The notes under the pieces are model-generated. The model was not told where the DNA came from. It worked only from the letters and a program-made list of their open reading frames with translations, and ran no database searches. DNA of 64,000 nt from Dyadobacter luticola (GTDB lineage: Bacteria > Bacteroidota > Bacteroidia > Cytophagales > Spirosomataceae), in assembly GCF_005860805.1 (NCBI RefSeq), contig NZ_VCEJ01000004.1, positions 744,001-808,000 of the forward strand, given 5' to 3'. Positions 9,791-18,120 of the stretch are shown one piece after another. The translations under genes were made by a program, and so were the position numbers. How positions within the stretch are numbered: position 1 is the stretch's first letter; every line of letters begins with the position of its first letter.

Positions 9791-10429
9791 ATGTTAAAAC
9801 CAAGACATTTATTTCTTGTCTGCGCGGCTGTTTTGTTCCTGAATTCCGCTTTTCTGGTAGTAAAAGAAAATCCTGCCGGTCCTGAAAAAAAGCCGGTTAA
9901 GTTATTTAATGGAAAAGATCTGAGCGGCTGGAAAGTCAATGGTACCGAAAAATGGTACGTAGAAAACGGCGAGCTGATCTGTGAAAGCGGACCTGATAAA
10001 AAGTATGGTTACCTCACTACAGACAAATTTTACAAAAACTTCGACCTGTCGCTGCAATTCAAGCAGGAGGCAAATGGTAACAGCGGTGTTTTCTTCCGCT
10101 CGACTGTTGACGGTACAAAAGTTTCGGGCTGGCAGGTAGAAGTGGCGCCGCCAAACCATGATACTGGCGGTATCTACGAATCTTATGGTCGCAACTGGCT
10201 GGTACAAATCCCGGACGAAAAAGAAGGATTTTTAAAAATGGGCGAGTGGAACACCCTGCGCATCCGCGCCGAAGGCGACCGCACCCAAACCTGGCTGAAT
10301 GGTCATGAAATGGTTGATTTTACGGACGCTAAAATCGGCGCCGGTGAAGGTGGCATTGCATTGCAGATCCACGACGGCGGCGGTATCAAGGTTCGCTGGA
10401 AAAACATTATGCTGGAAGAATTGAAATAA
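9791..10429 (+). CDS. DUF1080 (3-keto-disaccharide hydrolase fold) secreted protein
   Basis: This is a 212-residue protein with an N-terminal signal-like segment (about residues 1-22) and a single DUF1080 domain. The domain begins with KLFNGKDLSGWK, continues NGELICESG and GNSGVFFRS, then GIYESYGR and WNTLRIRAEGDRTQTWLNG, and ends KVRWKNIMLEEL. DUF1080 is a concanavalin-like jelly-roll; members include glucoside 3-keto-hydrolases that act after sugar oxidation. A Gfo/Idh oxidoreductase with a signal peptide lies about 31 kb away and could belong to the same chemistry, but that is speculative. It ends with a hairpin terminator. Confidence 0.9.
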   Translation: MLKPRHLFLVCAAVLFLNSAFLVVKENPAGPEKKPVKLFNGKDLSGWKVNGTEKWYVENGELICESGPDKKYGYLTTDKFYKNFDLSLQFKQEANGNSGVFFRSTVDGTKVSGWQVEVAPPNHDTGGIYESYGRNWLVQIPDEKEGFLKMGEWNTLRIRAEGDRTQTWLNGHEMVDFTDAKIGAGEGGIALQIHDGGGIKVRWKNIMLEELK

Positions 10430-10510
10430 TCAATTTTTCATGCTGCTGCCCGGCAAACTCATCCACGGGAAAAGGGTGGTTCGTCGGAATTCATTTAATT
10501 AAAGATTTCA

Positions 10511-10565
10511 TGGCTGATAGATTTGTGTCAAGCAACACACAGATTTATTAGCCATGATTTTTTTA
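10511..10565 (+). terminator. Terminator after the DUF1080 gene
   Basis: An 18-bp stem (10511-10528 with 10537-10554) includes three positions that pair only as G-U in RNA. A T7 run follows at 10558-10564. It separates the DUF1080 gene from the two-component pair. Confidence 0.75.
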
Positions 10566-10610
10566 ACGACGGCCGATGCACTCAGTAAAAACCTTTTGTA
10601 ATGATAACCC

Positions 10611-12059
10611 ATGGATGACAGTAAAGTGAAGCCGATGCGCATGACGGCTTCATCGCTCGACGGCAGAGATTTTAGCAATATGAACCTGGAAAACTCGGAT
10701 TTCAGTTTTTCCAGCCTGCGGGAGATCAATTTCAATGGTGCCAACCTGCGCAATGCCAAGCTGCGTTTTTGCTCACTGGATGGTACCACATTCAAAAACT
10801 CGGATTTAAGGAATGCAGACCTGAGTTTCAGCAGCATGTCGGACGTAGACCTGACCGGGGCGCAGGTAGAGGGGGCGAATTTCAGTTTTACTTCTCAGGA
10901 AAGGTCTTTTCGCTGGCAGGATTTCAGTCTGATCGGGATTATTCAAAATCAGGGCTGGGTCGGCACATTGGTGGCAACATTGCTGGGAGCCATCATTTTA
11001 TATGGTATCAATGCAATTGCCTATTTCACGGCAGAGATTGTCTATACCGACGAGCCGGTCAGGATTAAGCTGTATCAGTATTTGGTACTGAACAATGTGG
11101 TAGCCGGCATTTTTACAATACTGCTTACTCAGGTCCTCACTTCGTGGCTCGATATGTTCCTTAAAAAGCTGTACGTCAAACACATTATCCTGACGGCCGC
11201 TGTTTTCTTAATGAATAATGTGCTCGGGATTTTTATTTACTTCTATTTCGGGACGCACATTGTAGAGGATTACAAAATCAAATATCCCACGGAAGCCGGT
11301 CAGAATGCGCCCTGGTACTGGTATATGATCGGCCCTATTATCATTGCCAACGTTTTTTATTTTCTGAGCCGCGAAGGAAAACAGATTTCCCGCAAAATTT
11401 CCGACCAGGAATACCAGCTTTTAAATCTTGAAAAACTAAAAACACGCGCAGAACTTGACGCACTGCAAGCCAGGATTAATCCGCACTTTTTATATAATGC
11501 ATTAAACAGCATTGCCAGCCTGGTACACGAAGATCCCGATAAAGCCGAGGAAATGACTTTGCTGCTCTCCAAATTGTTCCGCTACACGACGGGCCGCAAT
11601 ACCAATGATTATTTTGATACGATTGAAAATGAGCTGGAAATGGTGGAAACTTACCTGCAGGTGGAGAAAGTTAGATTTGGAAACCGGCTCAGGTTCACCG
11701 TCGAGGTGACGAATGATGGATTACGGGATTTGCAGGTGCCCAAGTTTATCCTGCAACCGATTGTCGAGAATGCGATCAAGCACGGTATCTCCAAAATGGC
11801 GGAGCAGGGGAGCATTGTGGTGAAGATTTATGAGGAAAATGACTGGCTGCATTTGTGCGTCCACGACAACGGTCCTGCATTCCCTGAAACCATGGGCGCG
11901 GGTTATGGGATCCGGAGTATTCAGGATAAGCTGAAATTGCTTTATGGAGAATTTGCCAAACTTGAACTTCATAATTCGCCGGATAAGTCAGTCAACATTG
12001 CCATTCAAAAATCGGCTATCAAGAACCAGCAACAATCCAATCATGCAGTTTCCTCTTAA
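10611..12059 (+). CDS. LytS-type sensor histidine kinase with N-terminal pentapeptide repeats
   Basis: This is a 482-residue kinase. Residues 16-95 form sixteen consecutive five-residue units with a hydrophobic residue every fifth position from 16 to 91 (L, F, M or V), the pattern of a right-handed quadrilateral beta helix. Four hydrophobic spans follow at about 118-140, 156-180, 191-214 and 236-253. A short coiled coil leads to the His_kinase (LytS/YehU) domain with the phospho-acceptor His292 in INPHFLYNALNS and the ATP-site motifs IVENAIKHG and VHDNGPAF. It overlaps the response regulator gene by 17 bases, so the two act as a pair. The signal is unknown; the repeats would lie on the cytoplasmic side if the helix count is even. 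Confidence 0.93.
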   Translation: MDDSKVKPMRMTASSLDGRDFSNMNLENSDFSFSSLREINFNGANLRNAKLRFCSLDGTTFKNSDLRNADLSFSSMSDVDLTGAQVEGANFSFTSQERSFRWQDFSLIGIIQNQGWVGTLVATLLGAIILYGINAIAYFTAEIVYTDEPVRIKLYQYLVLNNVVAGIFTILLTQVLTSWLDMFLKKLYVKHIILTAAVFLMNNVLGIFIYFYFGTHIVEDYKIKYPTEAGQNAPWYWYMIGPIIIANVFYFLSREGKQISRKISDQEYQLLNLEKLKTRAELDALQARINPHFLYNALNSIASLVHEDPDKAEEMTLLLSKLFRYTTGRNTNDYFDTIENELEMVETYLQVEKVRFGNRLRFTVEVTNDGLRDLQVPKFILQPIVENAIKHGISKMAEQGSIVVKIYEENDWLHLCVHDNGPAFPETMGAGYGIRSIQDKLKLLYGEFAKLELHNSPDKSVNIAIQKSAIKNQQQSNHAVSS

Positions 12060-12819
12060 AACCATCATTATCGACGACGAGCCTCTGGCACTGAGCAGGC
12101 TGAGGAGGTTGTTGGAGAAACATTCCGAAGTTTTCACAATCGTTTCCGAAGCCCGGAATGGTGCAGAAGGTTTGGTGGAAATCGACAAATTCAGCCCGGA
12201 CGTTATCTTTCTCGACATTGAAATGCCGCTGCTCAATGGTTTTGAAATGCTTTCGAAACTGACAAAAATGCCGCTGGTAGTATTTTCAACAGCTTATGAC
12301 CAATATGCGATCCGGGCATTTGAAGAGAATTCTGTCGATTATTTATTAAAACCAGTTGAAAATGAGCGCCTGATCAAGACCATTGAGAAGATCAAGAACA
12401 TTACCAAAGCGCACGTACCGGGAAGCGCAAATCCATATTCCGACAACCTGCTGAGGCTTCTGGAAGAAATGAAGCCGAAGAAGGAGATCTTTTCTTTGTC
12501 CGTAAAATCAGGCGACCGCATCCTGCTGATCCCGATGACGGAGATCACGCATTTTGAAGCAGAGGAAAAATATGTTTTCCTGAATACCCTCGATGGCCAG
12601 AAATATCTGCTCAATTATACCTTGACCTCACTGGAAGAAAAGCTTCCCAAGCATTATCTCCGCGTCAGCCGCGCCGGGATTGTCAACTCCCACCACATCA
12701 AGGAAATCCAGAAGCACTTCAACGGTAAATATGTGATCATCCTTCGCGACCGGAAGGCTTCGCAGGTTACCAGCGGCAGTACTTATGCCGACGCGATCAG
12801 GCATCTTCTTGATAATTAA
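12043..12819 (+). CDS. LytTR-type response regulator
   Basis: This 258-residue DNA-binding regulator starts at the ATG inside the end of the kinase gene (17-base overlap), which implies translational coupling. The receiver domain has the acidic pair in IIIDDEP (Asp11/12), the phospho-acceptor Asp58 in IFLDIEMP, and the conserved lysine in DYLLKPVE. A LytTR DNA-binding domain occupies about residues 155-255 (ITHFEAEEKYVFL, HYLRVSRAGIVNSHHI). Such pairs often regulate a few envelope or export genes; no target is evident nearby. Longer starts upstream would only translate kinase sequence in another frame. Confidence 0.95.
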   Translation: MQFPLKTIIIDDEPLALSRLRRLLEKHSEVFTIVSEARNGAEGLVEIDKFSPDVIFLDIEMPLLNGFEMLSKLTKMPLVVFSTAYDQYAIRAFEENSVDYLLKPVENERLIKTIEKIKNITKAHVPGSANPYSDNLLRLLEEMKPKKEIFSLSVKSGDRILLIPMTEITHFEAEEKYVFLNTLDGQKYLLNYTLTSLEEKLPKHYLRVSRAGIVNSHHIKEIQKHFNGKYVIILRDRKASQVTSGSTYADAIRHLLDN

Positions 12820-13140
12820 ACAGGTTACCTAATTACAGCGGCTCTTCAATATGATTTTGAAGGGGAGCTACTTATTCCTAAATTGCGCCCCTGTTTTAAA
12901 TCCCATCGATATTTTCATAGTTTAAGCGACTGTTTGTCAGCGTATTCTTAGTCTTTCAGGAGTTTGTTGCAAGTGTTTTTTTTAAACTTTCGACACACAT
13001 TTACCCCGACTGGCGTACTGTTGATGAGCAAAGTGATTCCGTATGATACCGTGGATTTAATAAATTCTTCTTTCGGGAAGAAGGTCCTCAGATGTAGTAT
13101 ATTCTATTTTGTTAAAAAAGGTTAAAGGGAGTCAGCAGTA
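12820..13140. other. 321-base intergenic stretch before uppS
   Basis: No gene is assigned. A weak hairpin just after the regulator (near 12841-12871) lacks a T-tract. A 33-codon frame (13024-13125) has no recognisable features. A small 6-bp hairpin sits at 13065-13082. The promoter of the uppS operon is probably here but no clean TAnnTTTG box was seen. Confidence 0.5.
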
Positions 13141-13884
13141 ATGAAGGAGCTCATTGATACGGGCAATCTGCCAAAGCACATCGCCGTTATCATGGACGGT
13201 AACGGAAGGTGGGCCCAAAACCAGGGAGCAGCCCGGATATTCGGCCATAGAAACGCCATCAAGGCGGTCAGGGAAGTGACGGAGGGTTGTGCGGATCTGG
13301 GTGTTTCGGTACTGACACTTTACGCATTCTCCACAGAAAACTGGGCGAGGCCGGAATTTGAAGTGCGGGCGTTGATGGAGCTGCTCGTTCAATCTATCCG
13401 CAACGAATTGCCGACCATGCTGAACAACAATGTTCGGCTCGATACGATAGGGGATATCGAAAGCCTTCCTAAAAGTTGTCAGAGACAGCTCGCAGAGGCG
13501 ATTGACGCAACCAAACACAATACCGGTCTTAATCTGGTACTGGCTTTGGGTTACAGCGGAAAATGGGATATCACACAGGCTGCAAAAAAAATAGCCAGGG
13601 ATGTTCAGAATGGCACATTATCGGTTGACGAGATCAATGAAAAAGTGTTGTCAGCTCATTTAGCGACGGAAGCCCGTCCGGAAGTTGATTTAATGCTGCG
13701 TACCGGCGGCGACCATCGGGTGAGTAATTTTCTTTTGTGGCAGCTGGCCTATTCAGAGTTATATTTCTATGAAGACCTCTTTTGGCCGGATTTCCGCCGG
13801 GAGCATTTGTATGAGGCAATACTTTCCTATCAGAATCGGGAAAGGCGTTTTGGGAAGACTGGTGAACAAGTTAAAGCGAAATAG
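13141..13884 (+). CDS. uppS: Isoprenyl transferase (undecaprenyl diphosphate synthase)
   Basis: UppS condenses farnesyl diphosphate with isopentenyl diphosphates to make the C55 lipid carrier for peptidoglycan and other wall polymers. The 247-residue length is standard. Motifs are HIAVIMDGNGRWAQ with the catalytic Asp19, FGHRNAIKAVRE, LTLYAFSTENWARP, and the C-terminal LMLRTGGDHRVSNFLLWQLAYSELYF. It heads the envelope operon uppS-bamA-ompH-ompH, a widespread Bacteroidota arrangement, with 16 bases to bamA. Confidence 0.97.
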   Translation: MKELIDTGNLPKHIAVIMDGNGRWAQNQGAARIFGHRNAIKAVREVTEGCADLGVSVLTLYAFSTENWARPEFEVRALMELLVQSIRNELPTMLNNNVRLDTIGDIESLPKSCQRQLAEAIDATKHNTGLNLVLALGYSGKWDITQAAKKIARDVQNGTLSVDEINEKVLSAHLATEARPEVDLMLRTGGDHRVSNFLLWQLAYSELYFYEDLFWPDFRREHLYEAILSYQNRERRFGKTGEQVKAK

Positions 13885-13900
13885 TGCTAGGTAGAATAAT

Positions 13901-16498
13901 ATGAACCTTTTGAAAAATTTGAATAAATCATTAGCACATCTTTCCGCATTGATCGTTGTTTGCTGCTGTTTATCGGCAAACGCCCAGCGCGTAGGTTTAG
14001 GGGCGGCAACCGCCAAACCAGCCGCTTCGACTGCCAACCTTGGCATTGATCCTGCGAACCCCAAAGAATATACCATTGCAGAAGTGACCGTTTCGGGTAC
14101 CCAGTTCCTGGACCCAAATTCGATGGTTTCTATTTCCGGATTAAAGCCCGGGGACAAGATCCGGATTCCCGGGCCGGCCGTAAGCTCTTCGGTAAAACGC
14201 ATGATGGATTTTGGTACACTCGACGACGTTGAAATCCTCGCTACCAAAACCGAAGGCGATAAAATCTGGCTGAACATTCACATTAAGGAGCGGCCGAGGC
14301 TTTATAAAGTGTCTTTCTCAGGAATTCGCAAGGGAGAAAGAGAGACATTGAATGATAAGGTGAAGCTGATCAAAGGAAGGGTAATCACACCGACGATCAT
14401 TAAGAACACTCAGCTGATTATCAAAAAATATTATATGGATAAAGGCTTCTATTACACCAAGGTTAAGGTGTTACAGATCCCTGATTCCACCCGCGGACAA
14501 GCTACGTTGAACTTTACCATTGCAAAAGGTAAAAAAGTCAAAATCCAAAAAATTGACATTGAAGGAAATACGGCGATCAGCGATCGTTTGCTGAAACGTA
14601 AAATGAAAGGCACCAAGCAAAAAAGGATCGGCAGGCTTTTCAACCCCTCAAAATACATTCCTAAAAAATACGAGGAAGACAAGGAAAAGCTGATCGCGTA
14701 CTACCGAAAAAACGGGTACCGTGATGCTACGATCGAGTTCGATACCATTAAAAATGGTGACGAAACGATCAGTATTGATATGAAAATCGATGAAGGTACC
14801 AAGTACTATTATCGCAACATTAGCTGGTCGGGTAACTATTTGTATCCAGCACAATACCTGAGCGATCGTTTGGGTGTGAAAAAAGGGGATGTTTATAATC
14901 CGGAGGAGCTTGATAAAAAAATCAATGGTATCCCTGGCGCCGACGTAAGCTCGATTTATATGGATGACGGATATCTCTACTTCCGCATCGAGCCGACTGA
15001 AAAAGCCGTTGAAGGCGATTCGATTGATGTTGAATTGAGAATGTTTGAAGGTAAGCAAGCAACCATCAACCGCATTCTTTTAAATGGTAATACTAAGACC
15101 AGTGACCGCGTGGTTTTGCGGGAATTGTTCACATTGCCCGGACAGAAATTTAGTAAAACAGAAATTATCAACACCCAGCGCCAGCTGTCGCAAATGGGTT
15201 ATTTTGATCCTGAAAAAATTCAGATCAATCCAATCCCAAATCAGGCGGATGGTACGGTGGACATCGAATATAATGTAGAAGAGAAACCATCTGACCAGAT
15301 CGAGCTATCCGGCGGTTGGGGTGGTTACATTGGTTTCGTAGGAACTTTGGGTCTGGTTTTTAATAACTTCTCTTTGAAGAATATTCCAAACCGCGAAACC
15401 TGGCGCCCGCTGCCTTCCGGTGACGGACAAAAACTGTCGCTTCGTTTCCAGGCTAATGGCAAGCAGTATCAGACGTACTCGCTTTCATTCAGTGAGCCCT
15501 GGCTCGGCGGTAAAAAGCCAATCAACTTCGGTGTTTCTTTGCAACGTACCGTGTACCGCATGACCGATTATAGCTCGATTTACGGATTAGGTAACACCAC
15601 CAACGGAAGTCGCGGCATTAATTATCGCGGAGGATATTTCAACAATGGTATTACATTCTCGCTGGGCCGCCGCCTGAAGGAGCCGGACAGGCAACTGGTG
15701 ATGACGCACTCGCTGTCTTACCAGCGCTATCGTCTGGACAGTCTGGACATTTTCCGGATTGGGTACAGCACGGGGGCTTCCAATAACATTTCATTCAATA
15801 CCACCATTTCGCGGAATACATTAAGTGATTTCCAATTCCCGAGGAGCGGTAGCAACATTTCTTTGAGCGGAACATTCACGCCGCCTTATTCGGTTTTGCG
15901 CAAGAAAGCATTCACCGATAAAACCGACACTTATCGCTGGGTGGAATACCACAAATGGATGTTCGATGCCAGCTATTATGCAACCATTACCGGCAAACTG
16001 GTATTGAGTACCAGGGCGCACATGGGTTTCCTGGGAGCTTACGGTAACAAAGTGGGATACAGTCCGTTTGGTCGCTTTATCGTAGGTGGATCGGGTTTGG
16101 CAGGTCAGGGATCATTCTCGCTGGCAGATCAGGACATTATTGGATTGAGAGGTTACCAGGATCAAAAAGTAGGCCCGCTGGCGCAAAATGGTTACCCGGC
16201 GTCTGGTGGTGGTATTGTTTACAACAAATATGTGATGGAACTCCGCTACCCGGTTTCGTTGAATCCGCAGGCAACCATTTTTATCCTGGGTTTTGCTGAG
16301 GGAGGTAACAACTGGGGCTCTTACAAAGAGTTTAATCCTTTTGATCTCAAACGTTCTGCCGGGGTAGGTGCCCGTATTTTTATGCCTGCATTCGGTCTTC
16401 TGGGTATTGACTGGGGATACGGATTTGACAAAATCCAGGGTGATCCAAAACGAAGCGGACCTCAATTTCACTTTACAATCGGTCAGCAAATCAGATAA
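13901..16498 (+). CDS. bamA: Outer membrane assembly factor BamA
   Basis: BamA inserts beta-barrel proteins into the outer membrane. The 865-residue protein has a signal peptide (about residues 1-29, ending SANA), POTRA repeats through about residue 465 (for example YTIAEVTVSGTQFLD, KVKIQKIDIEGNTAIS, TINRILLNGNTKTSDRVV), and a C-terminal 16-stranded barrel. Lid-loop-type conserved sequence appears in GLRGYQDQKVG near residue 748. The chain ends FHFTIGQQIR, so the last residue is Arg rather than the usual aromatic. It precedes two OmpH/Skp chaperone genes that would deliver its substrates. Confidence 0.95.
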   Translation: MNLLKNLNKSLAHLSALIVVCCCLSANAQRVGLGAATAKPAASTANLGIDPANPKEYTIAEVTVSGTQFLDPNSMVSISGLKPGDKIRIPGPAVSSSVKRMMDFGTLDDVEILATKTEGDKIWLNIHIKERPRLYKVSFSGIRKGERETLNDKVKLIKGRVITPTIIKNTQLIIKKYYMDKGFYYTKVKVLQIPDSTRGQATLNFTIAKGKKVKIQKIDIEGNTAISDRLLKRKMKGTKQKRIGRLFNPSKYIPKKYEEDKEKLIAYYRKNGYRDATIEFDTIKNGDETISIDMKIDEGTKYYYRNISWSGNYLYPAQYLSDRLGVKKGDVYNPEELDKKINGIPGADVSSIYMDDGYLYFRIEPTEKAVEGDSIDVELRMFEGKQATINRILLNGNTKTSDRVVLRELFTLPGQKFSKTEIINTQRQLSQMGYFDPEKIQINPIPNQADGTVDIEYNVEEKPSDQIELSGGWGGYIGFVGTLGLVFNNFSLKNIPNRETWRPLPSGDGQKLSLRFQANGKQYQTYSLSFSEPWLGGKKPINFGVSLQRTVYRMTDYSSIYGLGNTTNGSRGINYRGGYFNNGITFSLGRRLKEPDRQLVMTHSLSYQRYRLDSLDIFRIGYSTGASNNISFNTTISRNTLSDFQFPRSGSNISLSGTFTPPYSVLRKKAFTDKTDTYRWVEYHKWMFDASYYATITGKLVLSTRAHMGFLGAYGNKVGYSPFGRFIVGGSGLAGQGSFSLADQDIIGLRGYQDQKVGPLAQNGYPASGGGIVYNKYVMELRYPVSLNPQATIFILGFAEGGNNWGSYKEFNPFDLKRSAGVGARIFMPAFGLLGIDWGYGFDKIQGDPKRSGPQFHFTIGQQIR

Positions 16499-16549
16499 TA
16501 TTTCAACCGGCAAATCGTTAAGAAGTTTGCAAATTATTAGCTGCCTGGC

Positions 16550-17176
16550 ATGAAGAAGTTTTTTATTTTACTAGTTTTGTCAATTCTATGTGAATCAGTG
16601 GCATCTGCCCAAAAGATCGGGTATACTGATATGGAATTCATTACAAGTAAAATGCCCGAGTATCAGGCGGCGCAAGGCGAGATGAAAAAATTCTCGGACA
16701 AGTGGGCCAAAGAAATCTCGGATAAGTTTGCTGAAATTGACAAAATGCAGCGGGCTTACATGGCAGAAGAGATTCTGCTGACCGACGATCTGAAACGCAA
16801 AAGGCAAAACGAGATCAGGGAAAAAGAGCTGGAAGCGGGCGAGTACAACAGCAAGATCTTCGGCATGGAAGGGATGCTTTTTCAAAAGAAGAAGGAGCTC
16901 ATGAAACCGGTCCTCGAAAAGGTGCAGCGGGCGGTTACCAAAGTTTGCAGCCAGCGCCGGCTCGATTTCATGTTTGACAAATCCAGCGATATCGGGATGC
17001 TTTACACCAATCCAAAGCATGATTATTCGGATTATGTGATGGAGGAACTCGGAATCGATCCGAAAGCGAACAAAGCCGGGGCTAATGATAGTAAAGGCGG
17101 AAAGGCGGACCAGCCGGCTCAGATACCCGCAGAGAACTCACCAAAACAAAAAAGTACAACCAGTAAACTTAAATAA
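16550..17176 (+). CDS. OmpH/Skp-family periplasmic chaperone (first copy)
   Basis: This is a 208-residue protein with a signal peptide ending near SVASA-QKIGYTDMEFI. Skp-type tentacles follow: two long charged helices (about residues 40-130) rich in K, E and M, flanking a short turn. The C-terminal domain has CSQRRLDFMFDKSSDIGMLYTNPKHDYSDYVMEELGI. Skp trimers hold unfolded outer membrane proteins for BamA. A disordered tail of about 35 residues rich in K, P and Q follows. It lies 51 bases after bamA and 10 bases before a second copy. Confidence 0.92.
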   Translation: MKKFFILLVLSILCESVASAQKIGYTDMEFITSKMPEYQAAQGEMKKFSDKWAKEISDKFAEIDKMQRAYMAEEILLTDDLKRKRQNEIREKELEAGEYNSKIFGMEGMLFQKKKELMKPVLEKVQRAVTKVCSQRRLDFMFDKSSDIGMLYTNPKHDYSDYVMEELGIDPKANKAGANDSKGGKADQPAQIPAENSPKQKSTTSKLK

Positions 17177-17186
17177 GTAACAAGCA

Positions 17187-17831
17187 ATGAAACAAAAATT
17201 GATGGCTTTTTTGGTCGTAATGACCATTATCACCACCCCTCTGTTAGCTCAAACAACCCCTGCAAGCGGACTTACTAAAATAGGTTATACCAATGTAGAT
17301 TATGTAATCAGCAAACTTCCTGAGAGCAAAGTAATGCAAAACCAGCTTGAAGTGACAAAAGCACAGCTGGACAAAGCTTTGGGAGAAACTTATAAAGAAG
17401 CGCAGGAGAAGTACGAAGCTTATCAGAAAAACGGGGCTAACATGACGGATGTCATTCGTGCTGATAAAGAGAAAGAATTGCAAAATCTGCAAACCCGTAT
17501 CCAGGAAATGCAGAACAACGCGCAAACATCGCTGCAAACCAAACAACAACAATTGTTGGAGCCGATCCTGACCAAAGTGAACAATGCAATCCAGGAAGTA
17601 GGTAAAGAAAGTGGGTTTCTTTATATATTGAACATGGACGCAGGAGCAGGAACCACACCGATCATTTTGTTTGCTGCATCGGAAGAGAACAATGCAACGG
17701 ATTTGATTTTGAGAAAGTTGGGTGTTGATCCAACAAAGGTGGAAGCAGCTGCACCAGCTTCTGCAACACCAACAAAACCGGCTACTACGACGCCTGCGTC
17801 AACACCAGCAGCCACGCCAAAGAAAAAATAA
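17187..17831 (+). CDS. OmpH/Skp-family periplasmic chaperone (second copy)
   Basis: This is a 214-residue paralogue of the preceding gene. The signal peptide ends LLAQTTPA, the mature start is TKIGYTNVDYVISKLPESK, long helices span about residues 50-135, and LGVDPTKVEAA closes the folded part. The tail (about residues 185-214) is a low-complexity A/P/T run ending KKK. Both copies share the 'IGYT..(D/E)(F/Y)(V/I)' opening. A strong terminator 20 bases downstream ends the uppS-bamA-ompH-ompH operon. Whether the two form mixed trimers is unknown. Confidence 0.92.
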   Translation: MKQKLMAFLVVMTIITTPLLAQTTPASGLTKIGYTNVDYVISKLPESKVMQNQLEVTKAQLDKALGETYKEAQEKYEAYQKNGANMTDVIRADKEKELQNLQTRIQEMQNNAQTSLQTKQQQLLEPILTKVNNAIQEVGKESGFLYILNMDAGAGTTPIILFAASEENNATDLILRKLGVDPTKVEAAAPASATPTKPATTTPASTPAATPKKK

Positions 17832-17850
17832 TAAGTCAGGATTTGAACTT

Positions 17851-17896
17851 AAAAAACCGAAGAGCAGTCTTTAAAATGGCTGCTCTTCGGTTTTTT
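17851..17896 (+). terminator. Terminator of the uppS-bamA-ompH operon
   Basis: There is a perfect 17-bp stem (17851-17867 with 17880-17896) with a 12-nt loop. The outer six pairs are A-T, so the stem itself supplies the T-run. Confidence 0.9.
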
Positions 17897-18120
17897 CGTT
17901 GTTAATAAAATCTGCTGGAAGTGGCCTTGCACTTGTTTTCTTTATAACCCTTACGAAAGTTCAATATTTAAAAAATACAAATTCTTTCTGCGTCAAAACT
18001 GCGAATTAAGTTGCGCCCAATTTTATAAGTAATCCCAGGGCTTTCTATACAGGATTTGCTAGTTTTGCGTTTAGATCAGAGTGTTCTTTAACCCATTGAA
18101 TTAATTATATTTTTGACATC

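Noticed and set aside
10518..10525. TAGATTTG promoter-like box
   Set aside because: It lies inside the left arm of the DUF1080 terminator hairpin and most likely reflects the stem sequence.
13024..13125. 33-codon frame before uppS, starting ATG
   Set aside because: No homologue is recognised and it has no composition or context supporting a gene.
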